A DNA stretch of 64,000 nucleotides from Polytrichum commune (Eukaryota; Streptophyta; Polytrichopsida; Polytrichales; Polytrichaceae), in NCBI GenBank assembly GCA_950295325.1, contig OX485805.1, forward strand, positions 5,330,501 to 5,394,500, given 5' to 3'. The first letter of the stretch is position 1; every line of letters begins with the position of its first letter. The notes below the pieces were generated by a model, which searched no databases, had not been told where the DNA came from, and worked only from the letters and a program-made list of their open reading frames with translations. Below, piece by piece: positions 13,001 to 25,601 of the stretch. Position numbers and translations under genes: made by a program.

Positions 13001-14421
13001 GCCTTCTATTTCTCATAATGTAAATTCAAATGAAAAATCACGTAGACCGACTCGAAAATGAAGCAACACCACAATTCACGCCAGTGGCATTATGGTGTCA
13101 CATAATCAGTCATCTTTCTTCCTCTCTACACCATAAATATCCAATAGAGGAAAATGAAAAATTCATGAATGCAAGGTAAATGGCATACACACAAAACGCT
13201 GTTTGGAAATGGATGATGCTGAGCCCCACTTCACCAAGCTCTTGGTGTACAAAACTCCTTCAACTATATTCACATCAAATAAATCAATATAAAGCACATG
13301 CAATTGACAGCAGTCATCCGCTACCTCCTTAGTAGTAACTTAACTTCACAGGTTCAATTATCTCCACAAGGCTGTAGAAGTGCTGCTTCGTACTCACTTA
13401 ACCCGATGTGTAACAATCCAACCTGTGACTTGATAATTGTAACCTAAAAAGAATGCCAGTGCTTCTATTCCCTGATAATAGTGGGGTCTTCCGGTGTAGA
13501 TCAAAGGTACAAAAAAGTCCCTTAAAAATCCTAATCTGCCTACTATGCTTTCAAAGGCCAGTGACCCAAGAGCACAATTTATAGAAGTCGTCAATAGCTC
13601 TTTGTGCACACTAGAAGAACAACTTGGTCGAAGTTTTCAAGCACGCTTGGGGTTTTACCAGCCACTATTCTACCCACCTCCATGATGTATGCCAAATGGT
13701 GGAGGCATTCTCTGCCTTGCCAACTATTCTGAGCTTACATAACTGCACAGTAAGATTCACACAAATTCATAACCAAGTCTAGTAACATCTCCAAATACAT
13801 TTTCACCAATAGTCATATACATAGAAAGTATCTAGATAGATACTTCATATACAGGGACACATGTCCAATGGCCACCACTGGAAAACTGTACATACTTATA
13901 AGAAAATGCACCAGGATTTTATCAACTCAAAATAACAGATTCAAACTTCAGAGCATCTCTACTGGTCCCCAATAATTCCACACTACCATCAGCTTTTTGG
14001 GCAATTTTGGGGAAGGCTTATGTGCCATGATAAAGAGTTCTTGGAGACTTCCAGTAGTAGTGTGGCGATTTGAGGACTACGCCGCTTTAAGGTATTTAGT
14101 GTCACATGTGTAATAGTGTTACTTACCCTACTTTGAGGCATATGCTAGGTTACTCTAATGATTATAACTTGGACTATGTTAATGAAGTTTGAAGACATAG
14201 TCCAATCTCTTATTAACATGTGTCTTTTGGTGCTCGTTCTTTGATCCTCACCTAACCACACACCAATCAAATATAGGGACCTGTTTGAGAAAGCAACCAA
14301 TTAGCACCCACATACCTTAAAGGCACAGGATTGCTAGTGGATGTCCATTCTACACTCGGCCTTTTATTGGTGAAGAGAAAGCAAGGTGTTGACTACAATA
14401 TGACACGAAAGGAAAAATGAA
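13001..14421. other. Downstream flank of the OTU gene; includes an R2 repeat copy
   Basis: This lies beyond the last exon I can place for the OTU gene on the minus strand and may contain its 3' UTR or a short terminal exon. An R2-type repeat copy occupies about 14110-14310 (block TTCTTTGATCCTCACCTAAC). A minus-strand open frame at 13394-13609 shows no OTU C-terminal features. No other gene recognised. Confidence 0.4.
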
Positions 14422-17400
14422 CTACATTGTTAAAAACAAGTGACTAAACTTACCTCCAAGTGGGTAAATGGAATTGTAGTGAATTTCCGACCAAAAGCTG
14501 AGATATATCCCTGCAGTCACATCAGAATAATATGAGAGATGTTCGTTGCGCAAACAATTCTCTGTACCTTGGAGCAACCACAAATCACGTCCTTATTAAG
14601 TTGTTTCTGTAAGGGAATCGGGTCTAATAAAAGGGAGAGGGAAAACTATCATGTGCCTCATCCCCATGACCTTCAAAAAACGGAAGCAAATATCATGTGC
14701 AATTCCAGGCCAGAATCGATGTTCTACTGTAAGGGGTTGGGTTGGGTTTAGGATTTATAGTTTAGGGGACCCTAAACCCTAAACCCTAAACCCTTCCTTA
14801 CATGTACAAGTGCCTAACATAGGGACCATCTAAGGTGATGCTTTGCAAGTATAAGACAAGTGTCTTCTTTCCTTCGGTAAGGATAACTACCAGAAGAATG
14901 CCTTCCTAATTAAACCATTTCATGCAAATCAAAGCATCAAGCAGCCCCCTTTCACCAATTTCAATCACAATGATAGCTTCCAAAATTTTGGGATGCAAAG
15001 TGACCTCGATTGAACTTCTGCTGTGCGGGTATGATCTCAATTTTGCAGGTGTCCTTGAAGGAGGTGATCAATGTAATTTTTGCTCCAAACTGCCATCCAA
15101 ATGCAACTCTCAAATTAGCTCTTGACACAAAAGATTCTCTGCTCTCAATGTCCCGTCAGAGTGGTTCTTGTGTGGTTCCTGACATTCATTTCTCGCTAAT
15201 TTCCACTGTTTCTCTGTGGAGATAAGAGAGAAACTATATCATCTACATCCAAGACACAAATACAGGTGCTGCATTTTGAGACTATTTTAATCAAAAGTTC
15301 CTTGCATCACTTTGTAGACCAGATCAAAACTGAGAGCTGTGACACACACATGTGATCTTGTTCTGCAACTTGTCTAGGTGTGAACTGTTCATGATCTGCA
15401 TGCAACTCAGTCACTGCATGTTGCTGAACTATTTTTCACTTTTTCTTGCAGTCTGAGTGACAAATTAACAACCACTCTCCTGATACAGGAGAGTGATAAA
15501 CATAGACATTTCCATCTCATAATCCACCTTCATTTAAAACCAACACAACCCTCATAAACCAGATCATACCCAATTGACTAACTAGTTATTGAAGTGTCTG
15601 GAAATTGGGGAAATTACAAGATCAGCAGCAGCTTGCAATGAAACATGGTCACCCCATTCTCCATCCCTGCAGCCAGGTACTGTTAAGAATGCTTGAAATA
15701 CTTGAAAGTGCGTGTCTGTAAAGAGAGTGCAAACTGATGCATAGATTGTGAATTGAAATTCAAGAGCAAACTCATCATTAACCACATACCTGGCCATATT
15801 CTCTAAGTACTGACTGTACTCCATTGGGACATATTCAGAATACATGTCTTGATGTGTTGTTAGCTGCACCAACCACCATAACAAAGTGACTGATATAATC
15901 TCAACATTTCTCGTGTTGCAACATCTAATTTCACACCAATCTGCTTCCAGTTACTAACATTTTCTGACAGCAGATCTATATCCAATAGAATATGCACATG
16001 TAATCTAAGGTAGACAACCCTAATTCAGTTACTTCTCTTGATTGAACACCTATATTTGAATGGTATGTGGTTAGGTGTGGCTCCAAGAACAGATACCAAA
16101 AAGATGTCTGCTTAAAAGAGATTGGACTACGTGCACAAAAAATGATAACCAGTCTAAGTTCAGTAGTGAACATAGTTGGAGGGACCTTATGACCATTCAA
16201 TGAGCACAAGCATCTTCACTTTGATAATGAATAAGATATTCATACGACCTCCCAAAATTAAGAGGAAAGTGACTACAGCCTCAATTTAGATTTGCTAACC
16301 ATCACGTACCAATCACGTGTTTCATATCCTAGGAGAAGTGGGCTAGTTGGAAAAAAGTAACCATTTCACACCCATCTACGTTGGCACTTATAATATCACA
16401 ACTGCGTAATAATCAGCAACATGGAAGTGCTCATACATTTTGACCTTGAGGGGAAAAAGGAAATGACAGACTAGATTTCTTAACTCTCCTATCAATGTAC
16501 ACCAAATGAGAATAACACTTGATATATAAACTAACCTGCCATACCACTCTCCTCCTCACAAACATGTGCTTATCTGGTGTCCCAAACAGCTGGTCTGATA
16601 AGGCTCGAAACTGAAATCCAAACAGAGAAATACATGAGACCAAAATATTGATAAGCAAGGAAGAATCTAGAGCCAACAAAGACACCAACATTCACCTCAC
16701 AATTGCAAACCCCCTGATCACCCATATATCTCACTGAAGATCCAAGTACTACTTGGTACTATATACAATTCTAAAAGAGACTTTATAGAAGGTAAATGTC
16801 TATAGCCAGATATATAATCAGCTGTAAATTGCAAGCGTCCTGAATTAACATTAACTATCACAGCGAGTCCAAATTGTAACCATAGTCAAGTCACTATCAA
16901 GAACAGGTCCTGGATCAAAAAATCCGAGAAAATTAGTATAGTGGGCCATATTTGCTTCCCACCGCCCAGAAATGTTTATTGCTTGGGCACAATTATTGCT
17001 TAACCACAATTTTGCTAGTACATAAGCCCTTGAGAGTTACAGACTCCCAATTTAGGCCAACAAAATTCATATTCGTGCTGCCACTTTTTAAAATGTAGAA
17101 AGAAGATTATCTGTCAATTGGCTGTGAGCAGGACTTTTTGACAGACTTGGGCAGTTATTTTTAAATCCATTAGCTTTTGAACAAAAAAATTGTAGTCAGA
17201 TCAAGGGTTAACCAGAACTTTGGTGTTAAGAGATTCTGTGAGCACCTGACAATTCCCATCGCCTTCCATTTTGTTCTCAGACAGTCCACATTTTGATAAC
17301 CTGAACAATCACATGATCTGGTTAGCCTATCCCAGGTGCATCTTACTTATCAAGCAAAAAACGAGAGCAATGTCCACCTGTGTTTCCTTGCAAGGGCAGC

Positions 17401-19128
17401 TTATAGCAAATTGTTATCAACTTCAAAGAAATGCAACCTACTCTTCAACAATCAAAAAAGCAACCTTTCATTATCACCTGTCTGCTAGACGTTGTTTAGC
17501 ATCTGAAGACGACTCTTGTGGAATCTCACCATTTACCCTTGGCACATGCTGCACACATGAAGCGCTTGTCAAGTAACTGACTTAGGAGGGGTGGTTTGAT
17601 GCCATGAAATTAATAGTCATGCGCACCAAATTTGAACCTAGAAGCAATTTCCAATCAACATATATGAGACTCAAGGCAAAGCTTAAAGGCTTTGACAGAA
17701 CAATGATATAATCTTCTAAAGCCAGAGGCAGGAGATTTTGGAAAAAAAATTGCCAACTTCCTTGAAGGCAAATCTGAAGGATGGAGCTTAGAGGTATGAT
17801 TTCTGATACGATATTATTGTAGCTGAAGAGAATTAAGCAAACGGTGTCCGTGCTTACTGGTGTTGTGTCGAAATCATTGCAGCGTGTTGCCAGTTCTTCG
17901 ACTAGAGGGTCCTCTTTAGAAAGTGCCAGCGCGATTTGCAACTCATGCTGCTCAGCGTCCTCATCCTCCTCACCTTCAGCACTGTAGATCCTCACATCCG
18001 CTGTTTCACATTGCTCATCCCAATACTTGGTCTCACCAACTAGCCCCATATATGTAGGACACTCGACGCTCTTAGTTGTTGCAAAAAAGGTGCTGAAGTC
18101 ATTGGGGTACACCTGGGCAGACAACCAGCCGGGGGTTGATGACATTATGGTCTGAGGGTGTGAGAGTCATAAAGGTTATCTTTTAACTCAAAGGGACTTT
18201 TCGTCGGGAGTTGGTCCCCTATGAATTTCCATTGATTATTTTGTATCCAATATCAGTAATTTCTTTCCACTTGTGATGGTGCATGCTCGGAGGTACTGTT
18301 TGAATTTAAATGATGAGTGACCTATATCAGTTCAATTAGGGACCGACCTCATTTCAGCACCTCTTGGCATGCCAAAATGAGTTTGACCCTCAATGAACTG
18401 ATATAGAATGTTCTTTGCTCAAATTTCCACACTACCTCCCAACATGCACTGAAAACTTACTGAACTTACTGAACATGGAAGGTGTTGTATGGAAAGCCAC
18501 CAACTCCCAACCAAAAGTCATGTCGAGATAGAGTATGTCTCTAATGCGCTTCAAAAGGAAAGAAAGCTGCCTGGAAATTTTCACATATCAAACATACACC
18601 TTGAAAGAAGCTTCCCTAACAGGTCTAACAGATCAAACCTGGTCAATCATCCTCCCCCTTCTCATTAATTTAAAGTTCCGTCCTCGATATACTTATCTCG
18701 ATTTAATGTGGTACACCCCAAAGTAGAACACCACATTATTTTACTAAATAGAGAAATAAATGTAGTGTGCAAGACATTGCATTTCAAAGTTTAGCAGGAA
18801 AAAAATTCTAAAACACACTATTCACGTCAAGCCATCGCAGCATCAAGGCATGACCAGCCATCTTGAGATTTTTAGAGATATTGTTCACTTTGAGACTAGT
18901 GGTAAGTCCATCGATGGCGGAATCCCACCCCGTGACACATGGGTTGACAATTACTTTATTGTGCCCCTTTATTTCGCAAAAAGATTGAAGTGCCTATAAT
19001 TAAAGTGGGCCAACCTCATATGATTGGACATTATTGAGAGACCGCACTAGATGGAAGGAGTGTGAACACCTTACCTGATATAGCTCAAAGGCCGGGCCAC
19101 TGGCACCCTCGTAATTAGCTGTGCCCAT
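14422..19128 (-). CDS. OTU-domain deubiquitinating cysteine protease (plant OTU9-12-like), 9 coding exons
   Basis: Predicted ubiquitin protease of the plant OTU9-12 group. Coding exons on the minus strand: 19128-19075, 18151-17858, 17548-17478, 17300-17246, 16610-16536, 15863-15790, 15666-15618, 15089-15005 and 14510-14454. Phases agree across all eight junctions, and introns follow GT..AG. ATG 19128 is preceded by an in-frame TGA. Residues about 60-84 are acidic then ALALSKED, a ubiquitin-interacting motif. The OTU domain starts at GDGNCQFRALSDQLFG, giving Asp154 and Cys157. It continues through YVPMEYSQYLENM, GEWGDHVSLQAAAD and ITSFKDTC to SFWSEIHYNSIYP (His263), so the catalytic triad is complete. 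About 271 residues are placed. The end is unsure: either GTAAGT at 14453 leads to an unseen last exon, or reading through stops at TAG 14422-14424. No lesion seen, so likely a functional host gene. Confidence 0.9.
14770..14793. repeat. Interstitial plant telomere heptamers (CCCTAAA)3 in an OTU-gene intron
   Basis: Three perfect CCCTAAA units run from 14770 to 14790, followed by CCCTT. A partial TTTAGG/TTTAGGGG on the same strand lies just upstream (14748-14768), so the two can pair as a small inverted structure. It lies in the intron between the exons ending at 15005 and starting at 14510. The heptamer is the plant telomere type; telobox function here is not shown. Confidence 0.7.
15960..16260 (-). 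repeat. Dispersed repeat R2 copy (inverted), inside an OTU-gene intron
   Basis: This copy contains both R2 halves in inverted orientation: CCTATATTTGAATGGTATGTGG...GTTAGGTG, then AGATTGGACTACGTGCACAAAA, and TTCACTTTGATAATGAATAAG. It is the most complete copy in the window and the best query for defining the element's ends. It lies in the intron between exons 16610-16536 and 15863-15790. Confidence 0.5.
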
Positions 19129-20260
19129 TGCAGCTCAGCTCCAACAGCAAAGTCTTCCTCCGATGCCGGTGCCTAAAATCCCTCTGTAAGAACTTCTCCC
19201 AGATAATGCTGTACATGAGCAAGTTTCAAACAAAGCTAACAATCCAGTGTATGGTTTAAGCAATAAACTACTCGAAGATTAAACAGAAAATGATCAAACT
19301 TGTTTCCGAAGACGACAACCTCTATACGTACTTGTCACTTTGAACCTGATCAAGAATTTTGTCACAGTCTCGTCAATAATTTCAGCTGCTCTGAGCCACT
19401 TACAAAACCTGTTCCCAAAGAACATCAACACTTCAATTCGGCTAATTTCTTAGAGAAGATGCCACGGTCTGCTCTGCTCTTCCTCCCTTGTCTATCCAAT
19501 GTCCATTAACCAATCCTCGCAGTTATGGTGTGCGACATCAAAACCGATCTGCATCATAAGAAGGATGATTTTAAATGAAAAAGCTAAGGTGTACCAATTT
19601 CAGCTCAATTTCACCAAAACATTCAAAAACGAAGAGTTCCATTCAACAAATACTTGAATAGTAAAATAAACAGAACAGCCTTACAACACCAGCTCCTCAA
19701 CAAAAACACTACCAGAATTCATCCCTGCTTTAATCACACTATTCCAACGGTCAGAAAGGCTTTCTCGCCTCCGAGCCTCTCATTTAATTCACAACGAGTC
19801 TCTTCACATGCCATGTCAAATCTTCTGAACTTAAAGCTTCAACCATTTGGCTGTTCATCTTCAATTCCTGTTTGAGCTACTCAGACTGATCGAATTCCAA
19901 CAAAAAATTCCTTTTATCATCAGTTCCTGATTCAATCACCAAAGATAAAATTGCGAATAAATTCGCAGCAAGGGTTTCGTATTTTTTAAAGAGATTGAGT
20001 GAGATCTCTGCCACTTTCAGTACTTCAATTAACCACTTCCTCAACCTCACACGATTCCGATCCCTCAAATTACGAGCCGAGGATACTTACACGGTTGCTT
20101 GGCACGATTCACGGTACGTTCCACACGAATCTGCGACAAACCATTGGTGCTGTAACCCTAATATTTAATGGTAATCGCGATCGCTTGTGTGTATACGAGA
20201 GAGCTCAGCACGCAATGGCGAAGAAGGAGAACATGATGGATGATTGCAGATGAGAAACCT
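19129..20260 (-). promoter_or_regulatory. 5' UTR and promoter-side region of the OTU gene
   Basis: On the minus strand an acceptor CTTACAG at about 19186 precedes the start-codon exon, so the 5' UTR is split. A likely upstream leader exon ends at a GTGTAAGT donor around 20090-20095 and reaches back to about 20250. The segment is less AT-rich than its flanks. I saw no clear TATA box. Leader-exon limits are inferred, not demonstrated. Confidence 0.45.
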
Positions 20261-20754
20261 ACAACGCAGGAATGGGAGTGAACGACATTCGTCCCCGTTG
20301 TCGATGACATTCGTCCCGTTGTTGATGACATCGTCAACAAGTCATCCATTTCAGCCTTTCGTCAAATGAGTCCAGTTTCTGTACGGGGCACAGGTGGGAC
20401 CCATTTGATGAAAGATGTTTGAGTAAAATAATGCCTTAAGAAGTCTTGACCAGCCGTAGTGTAACCACCTACAGGAGAAGTGTATTGGACAACTTCACCA
20501 AGGGAAGAGGTTCACCGGACTACTTCACAAAACAATCAAAGCCGGCCATAGTAGAAACCTTACCCCCTAAATGACCATTGTATTGATATTTTAAATAATT
20601 ATATTGATAAATGAAATAAAATGAATATGGAAATGTTTTAGAACTTCTTTCATGAAAATAATTTATTTGAAAATGTTCCACCTCTATAATACATCCAAAT
20701 TAATGTAAATAAGTAGGTAACATTATCTTCTTATTTATTTTTAAAGAAATTACA
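20261..20754. other. No gene recognised; possible upstream promoter
   Basis: This holds a short direct repeat (GACATTCGTCCCGTTGT.GATGACAT, two copies at 20282-20332) and blocks (CTTGACCAGCC.TAGTGTAA) related to 21780-21900. No open frame supported. It may include the OTU promoter. Confidence 0.35.
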
Positions 20755-21185
20755 TGTTGGTATAGTCCAACCTCGTTAATACGACACTTTTTTATACGAC
20801 ACCCTCAATATTACGACACATTTTTAGAGAGCTCTTTATATTTTGGTGTTAATGAAATTATGAGTTTCCAAAAGCTAGATGGGAATTTAGATAAGATGAC
20901 AGTTGCTAACTTGAGTAGGCAACACCAAAGATCTTTGGACTCTTATTTTAAGAGTTCATAAGAATATTTGTAATTGTTTGGAGTTATAAGTTATTATTTT
21001 GTACCATCTATATTGCTTAAACTTGTTGTATATATTTTTAAGCTCATATTACTTATGTTTTTGTATTCCCTCAATAGTATGACAACTTTATGTCATTTGT
21101 CATAGTGGTCATAGTAATGAGAAGACGACACCTCGATAATACGACTTTTCTTGTGTTTACCAAACGTGACATACCAAAGAGGGAG
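20755..21185 (+). mobile_element. Pogo/Tigger-like DNA transposon remnant (terminal repeats plus transposase C-terminus)
   Basis: At about 20763 the terminal-type motif AGTCCAACCTCGTTAATACG is followed by three spaced TACGACAC units. Such 'CCTCGnTAATACGAC' ends are typical of pogo/Tigger elements. A short open stretch at about 20860-20960 ends in QHQRSLDSYFKSS-stop, resembling the LDSFF-type C-termini of these transposases. A second CACCTCGATAATACGAC block lies at 21127-21144 in the same orientation. I read it as an internally deleted element; the right terminus is not resolved. Confidence 0.45.
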
Positions 21186-21654
21186 AACAATAGTGCACAA
21201 ATCTCTCTTGGGGTGATCACACCCCCTTACGTTTCATAACCACATGCGATAAAAGTTTGCTACCCTATATTATATGCCATATATAATTTTGAAAATTATG
21301 ATATTTTTTCCACATATGCATAACCATTGATAATATATTTTTATATTTTTTTGAAACTTTTGAGCATCTTAATTTTTGTAGTAATTGTTTTAGTTCAATT
21401 TTGCGTCATTCTAGTTAGAAACGGTATTTTTATAAAATCTATAAAAAAAATCATCAGATTTGGTTATTATTTTTTACTATGTAATAGATACCGTGCATAT
21501 CTACTCATGAAAAACAATTGATAAAATTTTGACCCATTTTGGTGATGCTTTATGTAAAAAGTAGATTTATTTATCACACACGGTGTTCAACTTGACAATG
21601 GAGTGCACCCCCCAAGAGATTTCTCTAAGGAAGAAATATTTTATTGAAGTTGGA
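21186..21654. other. No gene recognised
   Basis: Very AT-rich sequence. A 64-codon hydrophobic open frame at 21327-21521 is typical of AT-rich noise and is not supported. Confidence 0.35.
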
Positions 21655-21722
21655 GTTCTCCGGAGGCCAAGTTTGTTGTCCGAGGCTTTGAGGTTGCCCA
21701 AGAAACTTGACCTCCGGAGAAC
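21655..21722. repeat. 20-bp inverted repeat (strong hairpin) with GC-rich arms
   Basis: Arms at 21655-21674 and 21703-21722 pair with one mismatch (GTTCTCCGGAGG... with its reverse complement), around a 28-base loop. The segment stands out from its AT-rich flanks. It could be a MITE core or fold-back element. No coding sequence supported. Confidence 0.65.
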
Positions 21723-23001
21723 TCGCCTTGGAAAAAGTGTGGCCACGTTGCCAACCATGTCATTATTTCATCCATGTACAAAGTTCTCCACCAAATGACT
21801 CTTGGCCATAGTGTAAACCACCACCGGACAAGAGTGTCACTCTCAGCCAATCAAATTTCAGAATTCCCCTAGAATTCTTGACCAGAGGACTTCTCCACTG
21901 TAGTGTAAAGCGGCCCTAACTTAAGGAGGTGAAGTGATATGAAACATAAAGCCTCCTTGCCATTGCCAATAAGAATAAGGGCCACTTCACACACGAGACT
22001 GAGAGCCCATGACCATTACACGTCAAGCACTTTCATTGGTGGAAAAGGTGAAGCCGGTCAAGGTTTGCTTTAAACTACGCTTGAGGGACCAACAGAGTAA
22101 GTGAATGCAAGATGGATGTAAAGTCTACGTAGATTCATACATGGCGCCCAATGGATCATGTTTCATGGTCATTTGATTATTTTCAAAGCCACTTCTTGGA
22201 GGTAGGTCTAACACAAAAACTCGGGAGACCATGGCACTTTGAAATCTCACAACCATTGATTTATTATATTTTATCATGTGTGAGGACCCCACGTGAATAG
22301 AAATTCATTGAAATAGCATATGGTTGAGGGCTCAATCACATATGAGCACACTACATGTTTACAATAGATTGGATTGCATGCTCAAAATATGATAACCATT
22401 CTAGGCTCGAAAGCCCGTCTTCCTCTCTTATTCTTTATATTTTTACTCACACATATCAATCCTTCATGTTTTCATCTCGTATTTTTTAAATTAAAAATTT
22501 TGATGACTATTTTTTCACCCACAAATTTCATGCAATTTTTTCTTTCGTAAACTATTTTCCTTTAAAATAATCTAAAATAACAAAATTTGTATGAAATTGT
22601 ATTGTATCATGCATGCATGGCATGTGCACGACATGAAATTTTCCTTTGACAACTAAAACCCCATAGTCGGGATTGGGAGCTATAGTTTTATGTAGAGTTA
22701 TGTTCGATGTCCATATCTATTGGAATCAATAGGAGATAAGATTGCACAAGCATAGACAACTATACAAAGGCATGTGAACAATGTTTGGAATGAGATGGTC
22801 TCATGCTCTCCTTGCTTTGCCTTTAATTGTTTTTTTTCTCTTCATTGGTTCACACAAACAATATGGGATAAGTCTTATCCCTCTTCGGACTAGCATGGTA
22901 GCTTTATTCTAACTTTATTTTTCTCATGTCTCTTCCACTATATTTTTATTGACTACGAGCAATCTAATTCTCTACCCTCTACACTCTCACTTTGCGAGTA
23001 G
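21723..23001. other. No gene recognised; probable retroelement 3' flank
   Basis: The part just left of the copia RNase H remnant (about 22640-23000) should hold that element's 3' end on the minus strand, but I could not identify an LTR boundary or polypurine tract. R2-related blocks lie near 22360-22420. Nothing else found. Confidence 0.35.
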
Positions 23002-23334
23002 TCAAAGGTTTCTAAAATCCATTGCCTTTGTTAATGTTTGATGCCTATCATTTGCAAATGGTTTCATTAGCATGTCCGCTATCATATCCTTCGTTGGACA
23101 ATACTTCAAACATATCTCTTTGTTTTCTAGTTTCTCTCCAATGAAGTGATGTTGTTCATCGATTTTTTTGGTGCGAGAATGGTGTGTGGGATTATGTGCA
23201 AGTGCTATGCATCTTTGATTGTCACACATGATGGATGTTGGTCCTTCTTGCACATATTCCACATCCGCCAGAAGTTGCCTAAGCCAAATCGTTTCCTTTG
23301 TACATTGGCTTCTTTGAGTGGAGCCCATCATCAA
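23002..23334 (-). mobile_element. Ty1/copia retrotransposon remnant: RNase H C-terminal part
   Basis: An uninterrupted stretch of about 100 codons reads as the end of copia RNase H: CTKETIWLRQLL, MCDNQRCIALAHNPTHHSRT, EKLENKEICLKYCPTKDMIADMLMKP, then a stop at 23002. The copia-specific blocks 'DNQSAI..A.NP..H.RTKHI' and 'T.DM.AD..TK' are clear. Everything upstream (gag, protease, integrase, RT) is missing. The break at about 23320 abuts family X copy A, which runs the other way. Confidence 0.85.
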
Positions 23335-25545
23335 TGGACAGGATGGTTTGAGTTGGTGAACTCATACTTATCGTTTCGTCATGAGGAGAATAAGATGGAT
23401 CACAAGTACGTTGTAGCGGCCATCCGCATTTGGGAGGGAATAACAATTAATTGGTCCTTGATTGTTCAACAACGAATTCAAGAAGAGATATAGACTCAGA
23501 AAGTGCACCATCCGGTGGCGATTCACCTTTATTCAATTTTATTTCATTTATTGCTTATGTGAAGAGGCAAGTTCAAAACAAAAGGCAAATGTGGATAAAT
23601 TATTAGCTTCACCTCTCCGGGCTCGCCAATGTCTCCAAGCCCCTTGGAGTTGGAGAGACATGTGGGAATTTTGATCTCAAAAATTGCCAAATTGGAAAGA
23701 CAATTGTCAGAAAGGAAAGATAGACTTGAGCATGTGCATGATAAAAGTGCCAAGTACTTGCAGCAGGTTAATCAACTTCTCCAAGATAAATTTAGTGACC
23801 ATTGTCGCTGTGAGTAGATACAAAATGTTGCGCTAAAGCTACAATTAGAAGAGCTACGACAAGACAATAGTCAACTATAAATTGAAATGAAGGACAAGGA
23901 GAGAGTTAAGACAAGTATGATTGAAAGGTCCAACAACACCATCACAACAGAACCAAAGCCAATGGTCTTTGATGATCGAGTTGTCTCTGCCTCCAACTTC
24001 ATGGACTTTAGAAATTTGTTGCAAACTCTGGAAGGTGGAGAGTAAGGTAATACCCAACTTCAACCTCCACCAATTTTACCGCTTTCAATGTGACTTATTT
24101 TTGGCGATGCTCGGGTTGCATAGCTCAACCAGGAGCAATTTTAGGCCTTGTGGACGTTTTGTGGGCTACTCAACATTGAGAATTTGTTGATTGAAATTAT
24201 AGCTCAGAAACACTTGCGATTGTTAGATCCCTTCTCAGCTTACGTGACGATGGGAGATATTGGAGCCCACATCTATCTGTATTATGCGGGGTGTGAAGGG
24301 CAATTGCAACATTGATGGATGGAAGGAAAAAAAATGAGGAATGAAAAGTGGATTGGGTAGATTATGGTACCCAAATGGCCCAACAATTCTACAGACAGAG
24401 TCACCAGACCATGTATAAGTGGAAAACGAGCTTGGAAAAAATATTGCCCCTAGTTCAAGACGAAGTTTACCTCTCGAATGCTCTTAGTTGTAACTTGAGA
24501 GGGACATATCATTTGGACCGATTGAAGGATTTCACCAACTCACATTACATCTACAATAAAGATTGGACCATTCAGACAATTCATAGGTATCTACAGGCCA
24601 TAGATATGAAGAAGGCTCCCTTGTTGTTAATGCACGGGCAAATATAGTTTTTGACTTCTCCAGCATGTTATCATCCTCCTCCTTTGAGCATCATCAAAGT
24701 ACCGGTGGAAGGATCGGTAGAGAATCGACGATACTTGGGCCAATATCAAAGGTTTTTTTTACGATGAACAAGAGTGACCTATGCCAATGTGGGCAACATT
24801 AACATGGATTTTGGAACACTATGGCCTCTCTCACACTGAGCCAATCGCAACCGATTTGATCTATAAACAAGTGAGCGGGCCATGGTCTTTCAAACCACCC
24901 CGAGCAGTGTACCCACAATATTGCCCCTGTGCGAGAAGACATAAGTGGTCACCACATGTGACAATTGCCTTTGTCGAATATAATTGGCCTCAAATCCAAG
25001 GTGCACCTGAATTTAATACTCCAACACAATGTAAGGAGACATATCATAAGTTTTTTCAAGACCATTGCGCCCACAAAGACCCGGTATGTTTTAGAGTAGC
25101 TGTATATTGTGTTGTCCTAGTAGATTGTTGCCCTTGTTGGAATTTCACAATGAACATCAATTGTTATAGTGAAACCATGCAAGAAATTTTGATGTTACTT
25201 AAATTCCAATATCGCCCTTCAAGATGGGTAAAATTGGTTGAGGCAATGGCCATAACGCATTTCATCGAGGGAGTCCACATCAACCTGGTTAACAAATTTC
25301 CATTCACAAGAACATGGCTATTTGAGAGGTTTTTGAAATGGCAGAGAAAGCATAATCCATGGGCCATGGCTCAAGATGAGGATTTATAAAAGGCCATTGT
25401 CAAGTTGGATACAAAGGAGGCAAAGGGATGACCAATACAAGGGAGTTGAAATTATTAAGAAGAAGACCCCGAGCAAGATGACGAGACAGAAGGATCTATC
25501 AAGAAAAAGAAGGTTGGCAGGGGCGCCAATCACTAAACAAGGGGC
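23325..25545 (+). pseudogene. Family X protein, copy A (unrecognised repeat-encoded protein, decayed)
   Basis: Long decayed coding region of a family I cannot name. Order: an N-terminal block with WTGWFELVNSYLSF; an acidic/basic heptad region (about 23640-24040, LERHVGILISKIAKLERQLS and on) that is probably coiled coil; a block ENLLIEIIAQKHLRLLDPFS with DIGAHIYLYY; a block ending MHGQI-TAG at 24645-24647; RRYLGQY; then the conserved C-terminal domain 24781-25389 (CPCARRHKW, VEYNWP, LLKFQYRPSRWVKLVEAMAI, FERFLKWQRK). Several stops and frameshifts. It ends just before an AAGGGGC purine tract and the LTR-like repeat start. Homologous to 56301-57614 and 59845-60371. Position suggests an extra 3' ORF of an LTR retrotransposon. 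Confidence 0.6.
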
Positions 25546-25601
25546 TATGTCATCCATATTTTTGGACAAAAGTTTTTTAAAAAAAATCTTGTTAGTTGTT
25601 A

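Noticed and set aside
17271-17576. Plus-strand open frame of 101 codons
   Set aside because: It is antisense to OTU exons 17300-17246 and 17548-17478, whose phases and motifs are unambiguous.
20763-21144. Complete pogo element with inverted ends
   Set aside because: The two terminal-type motifs are in the same orientation, so only a remnant is called.
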